Made by a program: the position numbers and the translations under genes. Under the pieces are notes generated by a model, which saw nothing but the letters and a program-made list of their open reading frames with translations, was not told the origin of the DNA and did not search any database. DNA of 64,000 bases from Chelatococcus sp. HY11 (GTDB lineage Bacteria > Pseudomonadota > Alphaproteobacteria > Rhizobiales > Beijerinckiaceae), in the NCBI RefSeq assembly GCF_018398335.1, contig NZ_JAHBRX010000001.1, positions 868,001 through 932,000 of the forward strand, read 5' to 3'. Shown piece after piece: positions 40,362 to 48,968 of this stretch (positions within the stretch are counted from its first letter, which is position 1; every line of letters begins with the position of its first letter).

Positions 40362-40396
40362 GGCGAACTCAATAGCAAATTTAAAGGACGGTCGGA

Positions 40397-41533
40397 ATGG
40401 GTTTCCTTCATCGAACCGTGGTCACGGTCGTCGCGCTGGCAGCGCTGACGCCGGCCGCCGTCATGGCTCAGGCCTTCACCGTGAAGGACGTAGCCGGACG
40501 CGAGGTCAAATTCGACAAACCCGTTGATCGCGTCATCCTCGGCGAGGGGCGTCTTCTCTATTCCGTCGCGGCCATCGAGCCCGATCCCTTCTCGAAAGTG
40601 GTGGGATGGCGCAACGACCTCATGCGCAACGATGACGACACCTACAAGGCCTATGTCGCCAAGTTTCCCAAGGCCAAGGATGTGCCGTTTCTCGGCAACC
40701 TGACCGACGGAACGTTGCAAACCGAGACGGTCGTCAATCTCAAGCCCGACGCCATGATCTTGACCATCGGCGACAAGAAGGCCGCCGATGAGGTCAAGCT
40801 TGAGGAGATGCTGGGCAAGATCGGCGTGAAGGTCGTCTACGTCGACTTTCGCGAGCATATCTTGAAGAATACGGAGCCCAGCCTCAAGGTACTCGGTCAG
40901 CTCTTCGGCAAAAGCGAGCGCGCCGACGAGGTTGCCGCTTTCTGGCGCAAGGAGCTCGCGCGCGTCGCCGACAAGCTGAAGGCCGCCAATCCGAAGCGCC
41001 CGAACGTCTTCATGTACCGCGCCGCCGGGCTCGTGGAGTGCTGCGGGACTTTTGGCCCCGACAACTTCGGGCTGATGGCGGATCTGGCTGGTGGCCATAA
41101 CATCGGCTCGGATTTCCTGCCTGGTTATACCGGCTCCATCAATGCCGAGCAGGTCGTCGCGACCAACCCCGACGTCATCGTGGTGACCGGCGCCAACTGG
41201 AGCCAGACCCCGAATGCCAAGAACTTCGTCAATGTCGGTCCGGGCGCGGTCGCGTCGGCGGGGGCGAGCCGGGAGGCGCTGGCGGCGTTGATGAAGGAGC
41301 CCGCCTTCACCGGATCGAAGGCCGTGAAGAACAATGATGTTCACGCGATCTGGCACCAGTTCTACACGAGCCCCTACCAGTTCGTGGCGATCCAGCAGAT
41401 GGCCAAGTGGTTCCATCCGGAACTCTTCGCGGACCTCGATCCTGACGCGACGTTCAAGGAGTTCCACAATAAGTTCCTGCCGATTGCCTACCAGCCGGGT
41501 TATTGGATCTCGCTGGACGGCGGTAAGAAATAA
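40397..41533 (+). CDS. Iron-complex ABC transporter, substrate-binding protein (FecB-like)
   Basis: Periplasmic helical-backbone (class III) binding protein for a siderophore, heme or cobalamin-like ligand. The 378-residue product has a signal peptide ending near AVMAQA, then FTVKDVAGREVKFDKPVDRV typical of FecB/BtuF proteins. NPDVIVVTGANW and HAIWHQFYTSPYQ are in the second lobe. The permease ATG overlaps the end of this gene, showing a tight operon. Confidence 0.85.
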   Translation: MGFLHRTVVTVVALAALTPAAVMAQAFTVKDVAGREVKFDKPVDRVILGEGRLLYSVAAIEPDPFSKVVGWRNDLMRNDDDTYKAYVAKFPKAKDVPFLGNLTDGTLQTETVVNLKPDAMILTIGDKKAADEVKLEEMLGKIGVKVVYVDFREHILKNTEPSLKVLGQLFGKSERADEVAAFWRKELARVADKLKAANPKRPNVFMYRAAGLVECCGTFGPDNFGLMADLAGGHNIGSDFLPGYTGSINAEQVVATNPDVIVVTGANWSQTPNAKNFVNVGPGAVASAGASREALAALMKEPAFTGSKAVKNNDVHAIWHQFYTSPYQFVAIQQMAKWFHPELFADLDPDATFKEFHNKFLPIAYQPGYWISLDGGKK

Positions 41534-42612
41534 TGTCGACGCTGCACATGGCAGATCCTGCTGTCGGTAGCCTCGAGGGGCGCGGTCAATACCGCGCCCT
41601 TATTCGCAGGAAACTCGCCATTCTGACTGCCATGGTGTTGGCGCTGTGTCTGTCCTTCGCCATTGATCTGGCGTGGGGCCCAGCGCGCTATAGCCTTTTC
41701 GACGTGATTCTCGCGGTGTTCAATCCCGCCGCTGTTTCGGATTCCATCCGCACGGTGGTCTGGGACATCCGCATGCCGGTTGCGGTCATGGCAATCGTGG
41801 TGGGCGCGGCGCTTTCCGTCGCCGGCGCGCAGATGCAGACCATCCTGGCGAACCCGCTCGCGAGCCCGTTCACCCTTGGGATCTCGGCGGCGGCCAGCTT
41901 TGGCGCCGCCTTCGCCATCGTTGTCGGCGTGCCATTCCTGCCCGTGGTGGCTTCGGGCTTCATCGTTCCGCTGAACGCCTTTCTGATGGCGCTGGTCGCC
42001 ACGCTGTTCATCCATTTCATCTCCCAGATGCGCGGCGTATCCGTCCAGACGGTGGTGCTTCTCGGCATCGCCCTTGTCTTCACATTCAACGCGGCGCTCG
42101 CCTTCCTGCAATATCTCGCCTCCGAGCAGGCGCTTTCGACTGTGGTGTTCTGGACCATGGGCAGCCTCACGAAGGCGACATGGCCGAAGATCTGGATCAC
42201 GCTCACGGTGCTGCTGATCGCGCTGCCCCTGTTCGCCCGCAACGCCTGGGCTTTGACCGCCATTCGCCTGGGGGAGGACAAGGCCGCGAGCTTCGGCGTG
42301 AATGTGCGCTACATCCGTCTGGAGACCATGCTGATCATCTCGCTTCTCGCGGCCATTCCGGTCAGCTTCGTCGGGACTATCGGCTTTGTCGGGCTTGTAG
42401 GCCCGCATATCGCCCGCATGATTTTCGGTGAAGACCAGCGCTTCTTTCTGCCCGGCTCGGTCGTCTCCGGCGCGCTCCTGCTGTCGGTCACGTCGATTGT
42501 CAGCAAGTCGATCATTCCCGGCGTCGTCTTCCCGATCGGCATCATCACCGCGCTCGTCGGTGTGCCGTTCTTCTTCTCGCTGATCCTAACCGACGTGAGG
42601 CGCACATGGTGA
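41533..42612 (+). CDS. FecCD-type iron-complex ABC permease
   Basis: A 359-residue permease with about ten hydrophobic helices. Family motifs are GAALSVAGAQMQTILANPLA near the N-terminus, LASEQALSTVVFWTMGSL, and GTIGFVGLVGPHIARMIFG near the C-terminus. It overlaps the binding-protein gene at its start and the ATPase gene by seven bases at its end. Confidence 0.92.
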   Translation: MSTLHMADPAVGSLEGRGQYRALIRRKLAILTAMVLALCLSFAIDLAWGPARYSLFDVILAVFNPAAVSDSIRTVVWDIRMPVAVMAIVVGAALSVAGAQMQTILANPLASPFTLGISAAASFGAAFAIVVGVPFLPVVASGFIVPLNAFLMALVATLFIHFISQMRGVSVQTVVLLGIALVFTFNAALAFLQYLASEQALSTVVFWTMGSLTKATWPKIWITLTVLLIALPLFARNAWALTAIRLGEDKAASFGVNVRYIRLETMLIISLLAAIPVSFVGTIGFVGLVGPHIARMIFGEDQRFFLPGSVVSGALLLSVTSIVSKSIIPGVVFPIGIITALVGVPFFFSLILTDVRRTW

Positions 42613-43364
42613 CGCTCCAGCTCGATCAGGTCGGAGCCTATTACGGCAAGAAGCTGACGGTCTCCGAGATCAGCACGCCTGTGCTGACAGGGGGCGAGCT
42701 GGTGGCCGTCATCGGCCCCAACGCCGCGGGCAAGTCGACCCTGTTCAAGCGTGTCGCCGGGCTCCTGAAAGGGCCGGGCCAGATCCGCCTGAAAGGCAGC
42801 GCGAAGGGCAAGCGGGCCATCAGCTACATGCCGCAGGACAGTTCGGCGAATGCTGTGCTGACGGTCTATGAATCCATCCTGCTGGCGCGGAAACAGGGCC
42901 AGTCGTGGAGCGTCGGCGACGATGACCTGCGGCTGATCGATCACATCATGAGCGCGCTCGATATCCAGGATCTCAGTTTCCGGGATCTCGGCGCGCTCAG
43001 CGGGGGGCAGCGGCAGCTCGTGTCCATCGCACAGACACTGGCGCGCGAGCCCGATGTCGTCATCATGGACGAGCCGACCAGCGCGCTCGATCTCCATCGG
43101 CAGATGGAGGTGCTGGCCTTCATGCGCGCGCAGGCGCGACAACGCGGCATGATCGTCCTGATCGCGATCCACGACCTCAACCAGGCGCTCCGGTTCGCTG
43201 ACAAGACGCTGATCATCGCCAAGGGCCGCATGGTCGCTTGCGGCCTCTCCGGAGACATTATCACCGCCGAGATGTTGCGCGACGTCTATCGCGTCGAGGC
43301 CCGGATCGAGCGGTGCTCGCGCGATCTCAGCCATGTCATCGTCGACGCCAATATCCCGGCCTGA
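42606..43364 (+). CDS. FepC-type iron-complex ABC transporter ATPase
   Basis: The 252-residue ATPase completes the transporter. Walker A is GPNAAGKST, the signature is LSGGQRQLVSIAQTLA, Walker B is [12 protein letters not shown] and the switch is AIHDLNQALRFA. It overlaps the permease gene by seven bases. No TonB-dependent receptor gene is nearby, so the outer-membrane partner must be encoded elsewhere. Confidence 0.92.
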   Translation: MVTLQLDQVGAYYGKKLTVSEISTPVLTGGELVAVIGPNAAGKSTLFKRVAGLLKGPGQIRLKGSAKGKRAISYMPQDSSANAVLTVYESILLARKQGQSWSVGDDDLRLIDHIMSALDIQDLSFRDLGALSGGQRQLVSIAQTLAREPDVVIMDEPTSALDLHRQMEVLAFMRAQARQRGMIVLIAIHDLNQALRFADKTLIIAKGRMVACGLSGDIITAEMLRDVYRVEARIERCSRDLSHVIVDANIPA

Positions 43365-43457
43365 TACGCTCAGGGGCCGCTGTCTCCGCTGCGGTCATGC
43401 TTGCCCTGATCACGCGGCGGTGGGATAACGTCTCCTGCTGGAAGCGGGATGTGAACG

Positions 43458-43679
43458 ATGATGATCGAACACGCAGCAGTTATCAGGCGTATCGCTTTGG
43501 CCGGAAATGAAGGCGAGCCTGCTTATCCCTGGTCTCTTGTCACTCAGGACGCGATTGATCGTCTGGTGGAACTCCACCTCGTGGAAGTGGTGGGGACGGA
43601 CCGTGATCACCGTCCGCTGTATCGCCTGACCAAAGATGGCCGCGAGGTCTCCGGCGACATCGCTCCGGCCTACGGCTGA
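43458..43679 (+). CDS. Small hypothetical protein, winged-helix-like
   Basis: A 73-residue product. The segment LVTQDAIDRLVELHLVEVVG followed by PLYRLTKDGREVSG looks like a winged-helix fragment (recognition helix then wing). No family recognised. Codon use is GC-rich like its neighbours. Two adjacent ATG codons (43458 and 43461) are possible starts. Confidence 0.5.
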   Translation: MMIEHAAVIRRIALAGNEGEPAYPWSLVTQDAIDRLVELHLVEVVGTDRDHRPLYRLTKDGREVSGDIAPAYG

Positions 43680-43706
43680 GCGCTTTATCTCCGTCGCGTG
43701 CGGGTT

Positions 43707-43838
43707 TTAAGTGAAGGTGTGGATGACGAATGCCAGGCCGATAAAGGCCGCGATCGTGCCCGCGATCGCGAATTTCAGCGCGAGGCTGGGATCGCAGCGC
43801 GGCGTCAGTCCATCGTCGTAGTCACTCTGATCCAGCAC
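43707..43838 (-). CDS. Small single-helix membrane protein, 43 residues
   Basis: Reads VLDQSDYDDGLTPRCDP, then one hydrophobic helix (LALKFAIAGTIAAFIGLAFV) ending HTFT. GTG at 43838 has GGAGAA about 7 bases upstream. An acidic N-terminal head plus one helix resembles small subunits of respiratory complexes such as aa3-oxidase subunit IV, but the sequence does not let me assign it. Confidence 0.4.
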   Translation of the reverse strand: MLDQSDYDDGLTPRCDPSLALKFAIAGTIAAFIGLAFVIHTFT

Positions 43839-44248
43839 AATCGTTCTCCGGCATAATCTCCCGTCCGGATATGGCGGGGATGCTTCAGTTTCGTGACGGA
43901 TGCTCCAATCGTAGAATACACATGTGACGCCGGTTGTCTCGCATTGCCTGCCTTCGGCTCCATGCCCGCCCTCTGCATAAGGTCGCTCAATCGAGAGCTC
44001 TGAACAAAACGGCTCGCCTTGGCGAGATCGGCGGTCTCGCGGATGGGGGTGCTGAAGCAATCCCACCTGGGGCAATCTCTTTCATGGCCGTTTCGTCGTT
44101 GCGACCAACGACGCTCCGTGAAACCGGGTTCTGAAACCTCGCTATCCGACGAAGAAGCGGATTGCGCCGCATAAAATCAGTGCGCCACGACGGCATTTTC
44201 ACTTTCATGACTTGCGTCATGCTCATGCTGTGGACTATCTGAAGCGCG
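43839..44248. other. Intergenic region upstream of tRNA-Ser
   Basis: 410 bases. The tRNA-Ser promoter must lie near the right end. I see no convincing gene; open frames here are short and low in quality. Confidence 0.5.
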
Positions 44249-44338
44249 GGAGAGGTGGCCGAGTGGTTTAAGGCAGCGGTCTTGAAAACCGCCGTGCGGG
44301 CAACCGTACCGTGGGTTCGAATCCCACCTTCTCCGCCA
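44249..44338 (+). tRNA. tRNA-Ser(UGA)
   Basis: Cloverleaf read by eye. The acceptor stem is GGAGAGG with CTTCTCC (one G-U pair) and discriminator G. The D arm is GGCCGAGTGGTTTAAGGC, the anticodon loop CTTGAAA gives anticodon TGA, and a long variable arm is typical of serine. The T arm is GTGGGTTCGAATCCCAC, and CCA is encoded. The prophage-like patch begins just after it. Confidence 0.97.
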
Positions 44339-44436
44339 GCAACGCTTTGATTTAATTGATATAATCTGTTCGAAGGCTTGCCTTTTTCAGCCCCTCTCCG
44401 GCTTGGCCAAAGCGAAGAAATCGGGAACATTCCACG

Positions 44437-45054
44437 TCAATATTGAGGTTTCGGGACAGAGAGTCCCGAAAAAGTCCCGAAATCTGTTCCCTTCTTGTTC
44501 TTGTCTTCAAGTGCTCGGACTTTGCCAGCCAAGTTAGCCGCCCTAAGGCGAAGTTCGTTGAGGGTCCCATCATTCTGAAAAACCAGATCGGGCTCTCCCG
44601 GTAACACCTCTGAGGGGTGGTCGGACAACGGCCCGACACCCGGGCGTTGCACCTCGACGAGAAACGCACCACGTTGACGAAGCGCCGCGACCTCGTTCGC
44701 AAAGCGTACGCTCTCCTGCACCACATGGCCGCCGGCGCGGATGACGCGATCGACCTTCGCGAGCCAGAGCGACAACCAGAAATCGTCCGCCACACACTGG
44801 CGACCCCATTCGGTGCCGAGCGTCTGCTGCGCCTCTGTCGAGGTGATCCCCAATTCCGGAATGAGGTCGCGCTTCAGGTCGCCGTCGACGAACCGCACGA
44901 TGGTCGCCTCGTCATAGCCTATTTCCCGTAGTAGTGCGGCGAGCATTTGCTTGAGTGGCCGGCCGATGTGCGGCGCCACGAATCCATGGCGCCGGCATAG
45001 ATGGCGAGCGACCTCGCTCTTGCCGGCGCCGGCATAGCCCATCAGACCAATGAT
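44437..45054 (-). CDS. Phage-type deoxynucleoside monophosphate kinase
   Basis: The 205-residue product starts MIIGLMGYAGAGKSEVAR, a P-loop (GYAGAGKS). The middle contains GTEWGRQCVADDFW, typical of phage dNMP kinases. It is the last gene of the prophage-like patch on the minus strand. Its first 143 bases overlap the 3' end of the phosphoesterase reading frame, far more than phage genes usually overlap. The P-loop and catalytic blocks look intact. Confidence 0.75.
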   Translation of the reverse strand: MIGLMGYAGAGKSEVARHLCRRHGFVAPHIGRPLKQMLAALLREIGYDEATIVRFVDGDLKRDLIPELGITSTEAQQTLGTEWGRQCVADDFWLSLWLAKVDRVIRAGGHVVQESVRFANEVAALRQRGAFLVEVQRPGVGPLSDHPSEVLPGEPDLVFQNDGTLNELRLRAANLAGKVRALEDKNKKGTDFGTFSGLSVPKPQY

Positions 45055-46303
45055 CATGCCGCCGCCCTCGCCATGGTGGCGGTATCCGCAGGCGCGGCAG
45101 GGGAGGAACAGCCGGATCTTCAAGCTGGATCTCGACACGCTCGCGCAGCTTCCAGCGCTCATGCAGCAGGAACAGCCATTGCATCGGCGGCTCGAGGCTA
45201 GCGCGCAGACCGTTGCCGTATTCGGTATAGCCGGGCACCGAGCCGTTGCTGAGTACAGTCCCTGGATTGGCCGAGGTGTGGTAGTGCCCGTGCAGGATGA
45301 GATCGGGCCGCCGCCCGGCGCGAGCCTGTTGCGCCTCCACCTTCTTCGTGCCGCGAACAATCGGCGCCAGCGGCCCGATGAACCCTTGGCCGCCGCCCGT
45401 GCCCATGCCGTCGCCGTGGTTGACGAAGACCGTGTGGCCGAGGACGGGCACGACGGCGTCCCTTGAGGCGCCGATCTGGAACGTCACCCGTTTATCGCCC
45501 GCATACCGATCGGCAATCATCGAGGCGGCGAGGGTGTCATAGGACGTGCGCGCATAGAGTTTGGCTGTCGGCTTCACCGTGACGCGGCCGTGGTTACCCG
45601 GCACCGACACCACATGGACGCGGCCGAAGGTGTCGCGCAGATGCCGGATGCCGGCCGCGATCTCCTCGACGACGAAGCGCACCTGATCGTGAGCGGTGAG
45701 GGCATTCGTGATGCGCAGTTCCTCGTGAATGTCGCCAGAGATGAGATCACCACCCAGGACGAGGAGGACGCCTTCGTTCTGGCAATCGACCGTCCAGCGC
45801 GGGCCGATCTCGCAGGAGGCCGCGAAATACCGGCGCAGGCGGCGGCGGCAAATCTCGACATCGAAGGCATTGAGGCCGAGGATTTCATCGGGATCCACCC
45901 GCTCACCCGCATGCACATCGCTGAGCAGAAGGCCGATGACCGATCGGCTTCGTTTCGGTGACGCGGCGGCGAGCAGCCTTTCGGGCGGCTGCACCGGCTG
46001 GTTGCGAATGCCGGCCAGCTGCTCGGCCATCAACTCGACCTTGGCGAGATCCTTCTCGGCCGTCTTCAATCGCTTGCGCCAGAACGCGGCATCATGCAGC
46101 TCGCGGCGGGCTGCCTGGGGCGATGTTTCTGGCGTCTGCGCCAGTCCAGCCAGCATCGTGGACAACGTCCGGCTTGCCGTCTTCCGGCCTATACCGAGTT
46201 CGCGCGCGGCAACCGCTGGTTTGACGCCAGCGGCCAAGCGTTGGCGCAAGGCGGCTTTCTGCTCGGCCGAAAGGTGGGCGACCACCGCTGCTGCATTGAT
46301 CAT
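44912..46303 (-). CDS. Phage-associated metallophosphoesterase with HTH region
   Basis: An N-terminal Hin-like helix-turn-helix (RLAAGVKPAVAARELGIGRK) is followed by a calcineurin-type phosphoesterase with all motifs: LLSDVHAG, VLGGDLISGD, VPGNHGR, FVNHGDGMG and LHGHYHT. The catalytic domain looks intact. The last ~50 residues are Arg/Pro-rich and are an out-of-frame reading of the kinase gene, so the 3' end has probably shifted frame. ATG 46303 is chosen; the frame stays open upstream into the remains of another gene. Mobile-element protein of unknown role. Confidence 0.65.
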   Translation of the reverse strand: MINAAAVVAHLSAEQKAALRQRLAAGVKPAVAARELGIGRKTASRTLSTMLAGLAQTPETSPQAARRELHDAAFWRKRLKTAEKDLAKVELMAEQLAGIRNQPVQPPERLLAAASPKRSRSVIGLLLSDVHAGERVDPDEILGLNAFDVEICRRRLRRYFAASCEIGPRWTVDCQNEGVLLVLGGDLISGDIHEELRITNALTAHDQVRFVVEEIAAGIRHLRDTFGRVHVVSVPGNHGRVTVKPTAKLYARTSYDTLAASMIADRYAGDKRVTFQIGASRDAVVPVLGHTVFVNHGDGMGTGGGQGFIGPLAPIVRGTKKVEAQQARAGRRPDLILHGHYHTSANPGTVLSNGSVPGYTEYGNGLRASLEPPMQWLFLLHERWKLRERVEIQLEDPAVPPLPRLRIPPPWRGRRHDHWSDGLCRRRQERGRSPSMPAPWIRGAAHRPATQANARRTTTGNRL

Positions 46304-46508
46304 ATAGGCCGGATCGTCGATGATGCGCTTCGGCGCCACGAACTTGCCGACGAGCTCGAAGACGGCGCCGGCCTCGAATTCGATCGCATCCGGGTTGAGG
46401 TTGATCTCGACGCCCGGCGATGCCGTGTCGATGGCACGCGGGGTTGCTCAGCGCTTCGAGGGCGAACTTCTGCGCGGCGGTGATGATGAACTTGTTCTCG
46501 ACGCTCAT
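46304..46508 (-). pseudogene. Frameshifted phage structural-gene remnant
   Basis: Starts MSVENKFIITAAQKFALEAL with ATG 46508 overlapping the stop codon of the upstream remnant (ATGA). After about 23 residues the frame must shift for the text to stay coherent (then VEINLNPDAIEFEAGAVFEL and VGKFVAPKRIIDD), and it runs without a stop into the phosphoesterase. A frameshift plus loss of its stop is the simplest explanation. It resembles small genes downstream of Mu-like protease genes. Confidence 0.55.
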
Positions 46509-47195
46509 GATACGGTCCTGATCCTGGTGATGTAGTTCTGGATGACGGCGTTCAGATCGGCTTCCTTGCCGACCATCGAAACCCCGAGCATTGCGAAGCC
46601 GACGCGCCGCGTGCTGAACGTCGAAGGCGAGCGGCCGCAGATCCGGAATCGCTAGTGGGGCGGCCGGCAGCCGAGACGGTGGCTTCAGCCATCTGGACGC
46701 CGTCGCGCCAGATCCGTTCGGTCGTGGCATCAATGCGGGAGATTCCCGAAAGCGCGGTGCACGAGGCCGGCTGACGACAGCGGCGATTTCCCGTGTCTGC
46801 GGATCGAGCAGGAAGGCCGGGGAGAGGAAGCGTTATTCGCGATTGGCGACCTTCGGCGTCCAGCTCACGTCACCCCAGATGCCGTCCGGCAGAAGTTCGA
46901 GCCGTTCGACCTAGCCGACGGCCGGCCGTGCCTCCCCATCGGCGTTCTTCTCGCTGGCGTGCTCATAGTCGATCGGCAGTGGCATGCCGTTGGCTGCGAA
47001 GGCATCGACGACGGCTCGGGGGTGGCTCATGCGCCAGGATCGCCCATCACGGCCAACGATCTCGGGCCCGCGCGGCAGAATGTGGATGCGCTTGGGCGGA
47101 CCGCCCTCCGCCTGCAAGGCGACGACTCGCGTCTCAACCAGCAGTCCTGTGGGCTGTGGCTGGTCGTTCCGGGCAAGGGCGAGGTGCGAAATCAT
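46505..47195 (-). pseudogene. Degenerate Mu-like gpI protease/scaffold gene
   Basis: Begins MISHLALARNDQPQPTGLL and continues with PRGPEIVGRDGRSWRM and AANGMPLPIDYEHASEKN, the classic start of Mu-like prophage protein I. A TAG at 46911-46913 interrupts it (probably from TGG). The same frame then resumes with VERLELLPDGIWGDVSWTPK, meets a second stop near 46830, and has a frameshift around 46770. The end MLGVSMVGKEADLN is in another frame. It is clearly non-functional. Confidence 0.75.
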
Positions 47196-47465
47196 GGGGC
47201 GACATTGCGTCGTCGCCCCGGCGCTCAATACGGATGCGGATGCATCTCACTCGGGGGAATTCGACCATGATCATCGGGGCTGAACTCCCCGGAGGCAAGT
47301 GCGTTCCTCGATCAAGCTCTAACGCGGCTTTTAAAGGGTTTTAAAGGGGCCACGTGGCAGACACGAAAGAAATTGCCCCTATACTCATTGGTCACTTTCT
47401 CCGGCCGCAGATTACTTGACTGGTGCTAGCGCCTCTCCAAGATTCTCTGGAGCGTTGCAATGGAA

Positions 47466-47956
47466 CTAGGCACCCTGATTTATTCCAAGATACCGCAGCA
47501 CCCATCTGGTCGCACACTGCTTTGCAACCTCAAAGCCGACTTTCAAGCCCTCTTTACCCGTGTAGTTCGCGGTGTCAGAAAGCCACTTTTCGTCTGTTCG
47601 CCCAAGGTAGGCTTGCCAGCGTCAAGCTTGGCATCATCCTCCATTGCGCGCTTCAGGCTGTCGAAAGCTGATCGGTCGAGGCCAAGCTCACTCAAAACAG
47701 TTCGAAGCTCCTCAAGCTTTCCCTCGCTTACAGTGAGAGAATGGATCTGCGAGAAGTTGGCAGCGCTTGAGGCAATAACAACGTTTCCGCCATAGATGCT
47801 TGCGGTCACCGATCGTTCCACTGCACTTGTAGCTATAATGCTGAGATCATCTGCAAGGCATTCGAGGCTATAAGGAAGGTGCCCGAGCCACAGCGTCGCA
47901 AGACGCGCCGATGAACCGGCCTCGAGCCGTGTGGGGTTATTGGCCGACCGGGCGCA
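47466..47956 (-). pseudogene. AbiTii-like protein fragment with frameshift
   Basis: The frame is open from 47956 without a start. It carries SARLATLWLGHLPYSLECLA and IYGGNVVIASSAANFSQIHS, then LGLDRSAFDSLKRAMEDDAK. A one-base loss near 47585 shifts the frame. The other frame continues with WLSDTANYTGKEGLKVGFEV and ends YLGINQGA at 47466. The layout (Gly/Asn-rich bridge, helical part, W-containing tail) recalls the C-terminal half of AbiTii abortive-infection proteins. The family match is from memory. The N-terminal domain is missing. Confidence 0.45.
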
Positions 47957-47984
47957 TCATCTCTTCTCTCCCTTTTCAAACAGG

Positions 47985-48080
47985 ACGTGGACGAGACGGC
48001 TAAGGCGAACGCCAAGTTCGCGCTCGGCGATGGCCGGTTTGACGCCCGCGGTAAGGCGCTGCCGCCTGGCCGAGAGGTGG
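47985..48080 (-). pseudogene. Second degenerate copy of the phosphoesterase HTH region
   Basis: The minus-strand reading GGHLSARRQRLTAGVKPAIA then ERELGV parallels AHLSAEQKAALRQRLAAGVK and PAVAARELGIG at 46190-46300. It is shortened by about five residues and has no continuation. A relic of a paralogous mobile gene. Confidence 0.45.
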
Positions 48081-48356
48081 CCGCCCATAACGGATTTGCA
48101 TGCGTGCTCCTTTGGAAACAACGAAAGGCCCCGGCTCGCGCGACGCGAGTGGTAGAAAATCCGCCGGCGTTAAAGCGAACGTTGCGGAGGGTGCGCCAGC
48201 AACCTTGTGTTTGCCGCCCAATCAGTATATGTGAGCTCGGTAGGATTTAGTGGTTAGCAAATCGCGAAATTTTACTTTTATAATTTAGATATATCGAATA
48301 TCTATAACGTATAATTTTTTTGTATTTTTAATATAAACTGGAAATCAGGTTGCGCT

Positions 48357-48968
48357 ATGCCATTTTCGCCGCCCTTCAAGAACTTCCAGGCAGGAGATAT
48401 GCTCTTTGGCTTGGGCTCGATCCTCGGGGCTGGATTGGGTAGATATACGAAGTATCTTGCCCCTGGTGTTTGTCGACAGTTATTGATTGTAAATTGTTAT
48501 CTTATAAGGGATGAAACATCGTTCCTTGGGCCTGCGAAGCATAATAAGGATTTTGTTTTGATGCTTTCTCAGCACCCGAAATATCGAGAGGCCTTGAACC
48601 CCGATCTCGATTACAATACTTGGAGTAGAAAAAAATCAAAATTTGGACTATTCTGGAACGCACACAATGGGCTCAATACAACCGCTCATTTCATTCTAGA
48701 TGATTTGGATTTACTTGATGTAATCAAAAAGAATAATGAAGGCGATTCGTGTCCGGAAATGGGTATAAAAGGAAGATCAATAACTGGCGCTGAGTTGCGA
48801 TGGATATACCGGAATAGGTACGATCCAAAAGTGCAGAGATCTGTTCAATTCTGGCTCAATGGAGAGCCATCTTACCCTCCCTGGGAGGCGGGCTTTGATG
48901 AAGGCCGCGTGTTCGCGAGGAGTGAATACTGGACATTGTACCGTCCGCGATCACAACAGCGTAGCTAG
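48357..48968 (+). CDS. Low-GC hypothetical protein, 203 residues
   Basis: Not recognised. Base composition is clearly AT-richer than the window, with AT-rich codons such as AAT, AAA, TTA and ATA. It is preceded by a very AT-rich stretch at 48230-48350, so it was probably acquired. The N-terminal part has a Gly-rich hydrophobic segment (MLFGLGSILGAGLG). The C-terminal half contains ITGAELRWIYRNRYDPKVQR and ends in a Pro/Trp-rich stretch. No signal peptide or known motif seen. A toxin or effector role is possible from context but unsupported. Confidence 0.6.
   Translation: MPFSPPFKNFQAGDMLFGLGSILGAGLGRYTKYLAPGVCRQLLIVNCYLIRDETSFLGPAKHNKDFVLMLSQHPKYREALNPDLDYNTWSRKKSKFGLFWNAHNGLNTTAHFILDDLDLLDVIKKNNEGDSCPEMGIKGRSITGAELRWIYRNRYDPKVQRSVQFWLNGEPSYPPWEAGFDEGRVFARSEYWTLYRPRSQQRS

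Noticed and set aside
43987-44430. Minus-strand frame reading GIRTHGTVARTAVFKTAALN
   Set aside because: This is the well-known false translation of the antisense of tRNA-Ser.
46793-47344. Arg-rich plus-strand frame over the gpI remnant
   Set aside because: Antisense to the recognisable gpI-like reading; composition typical of noise.
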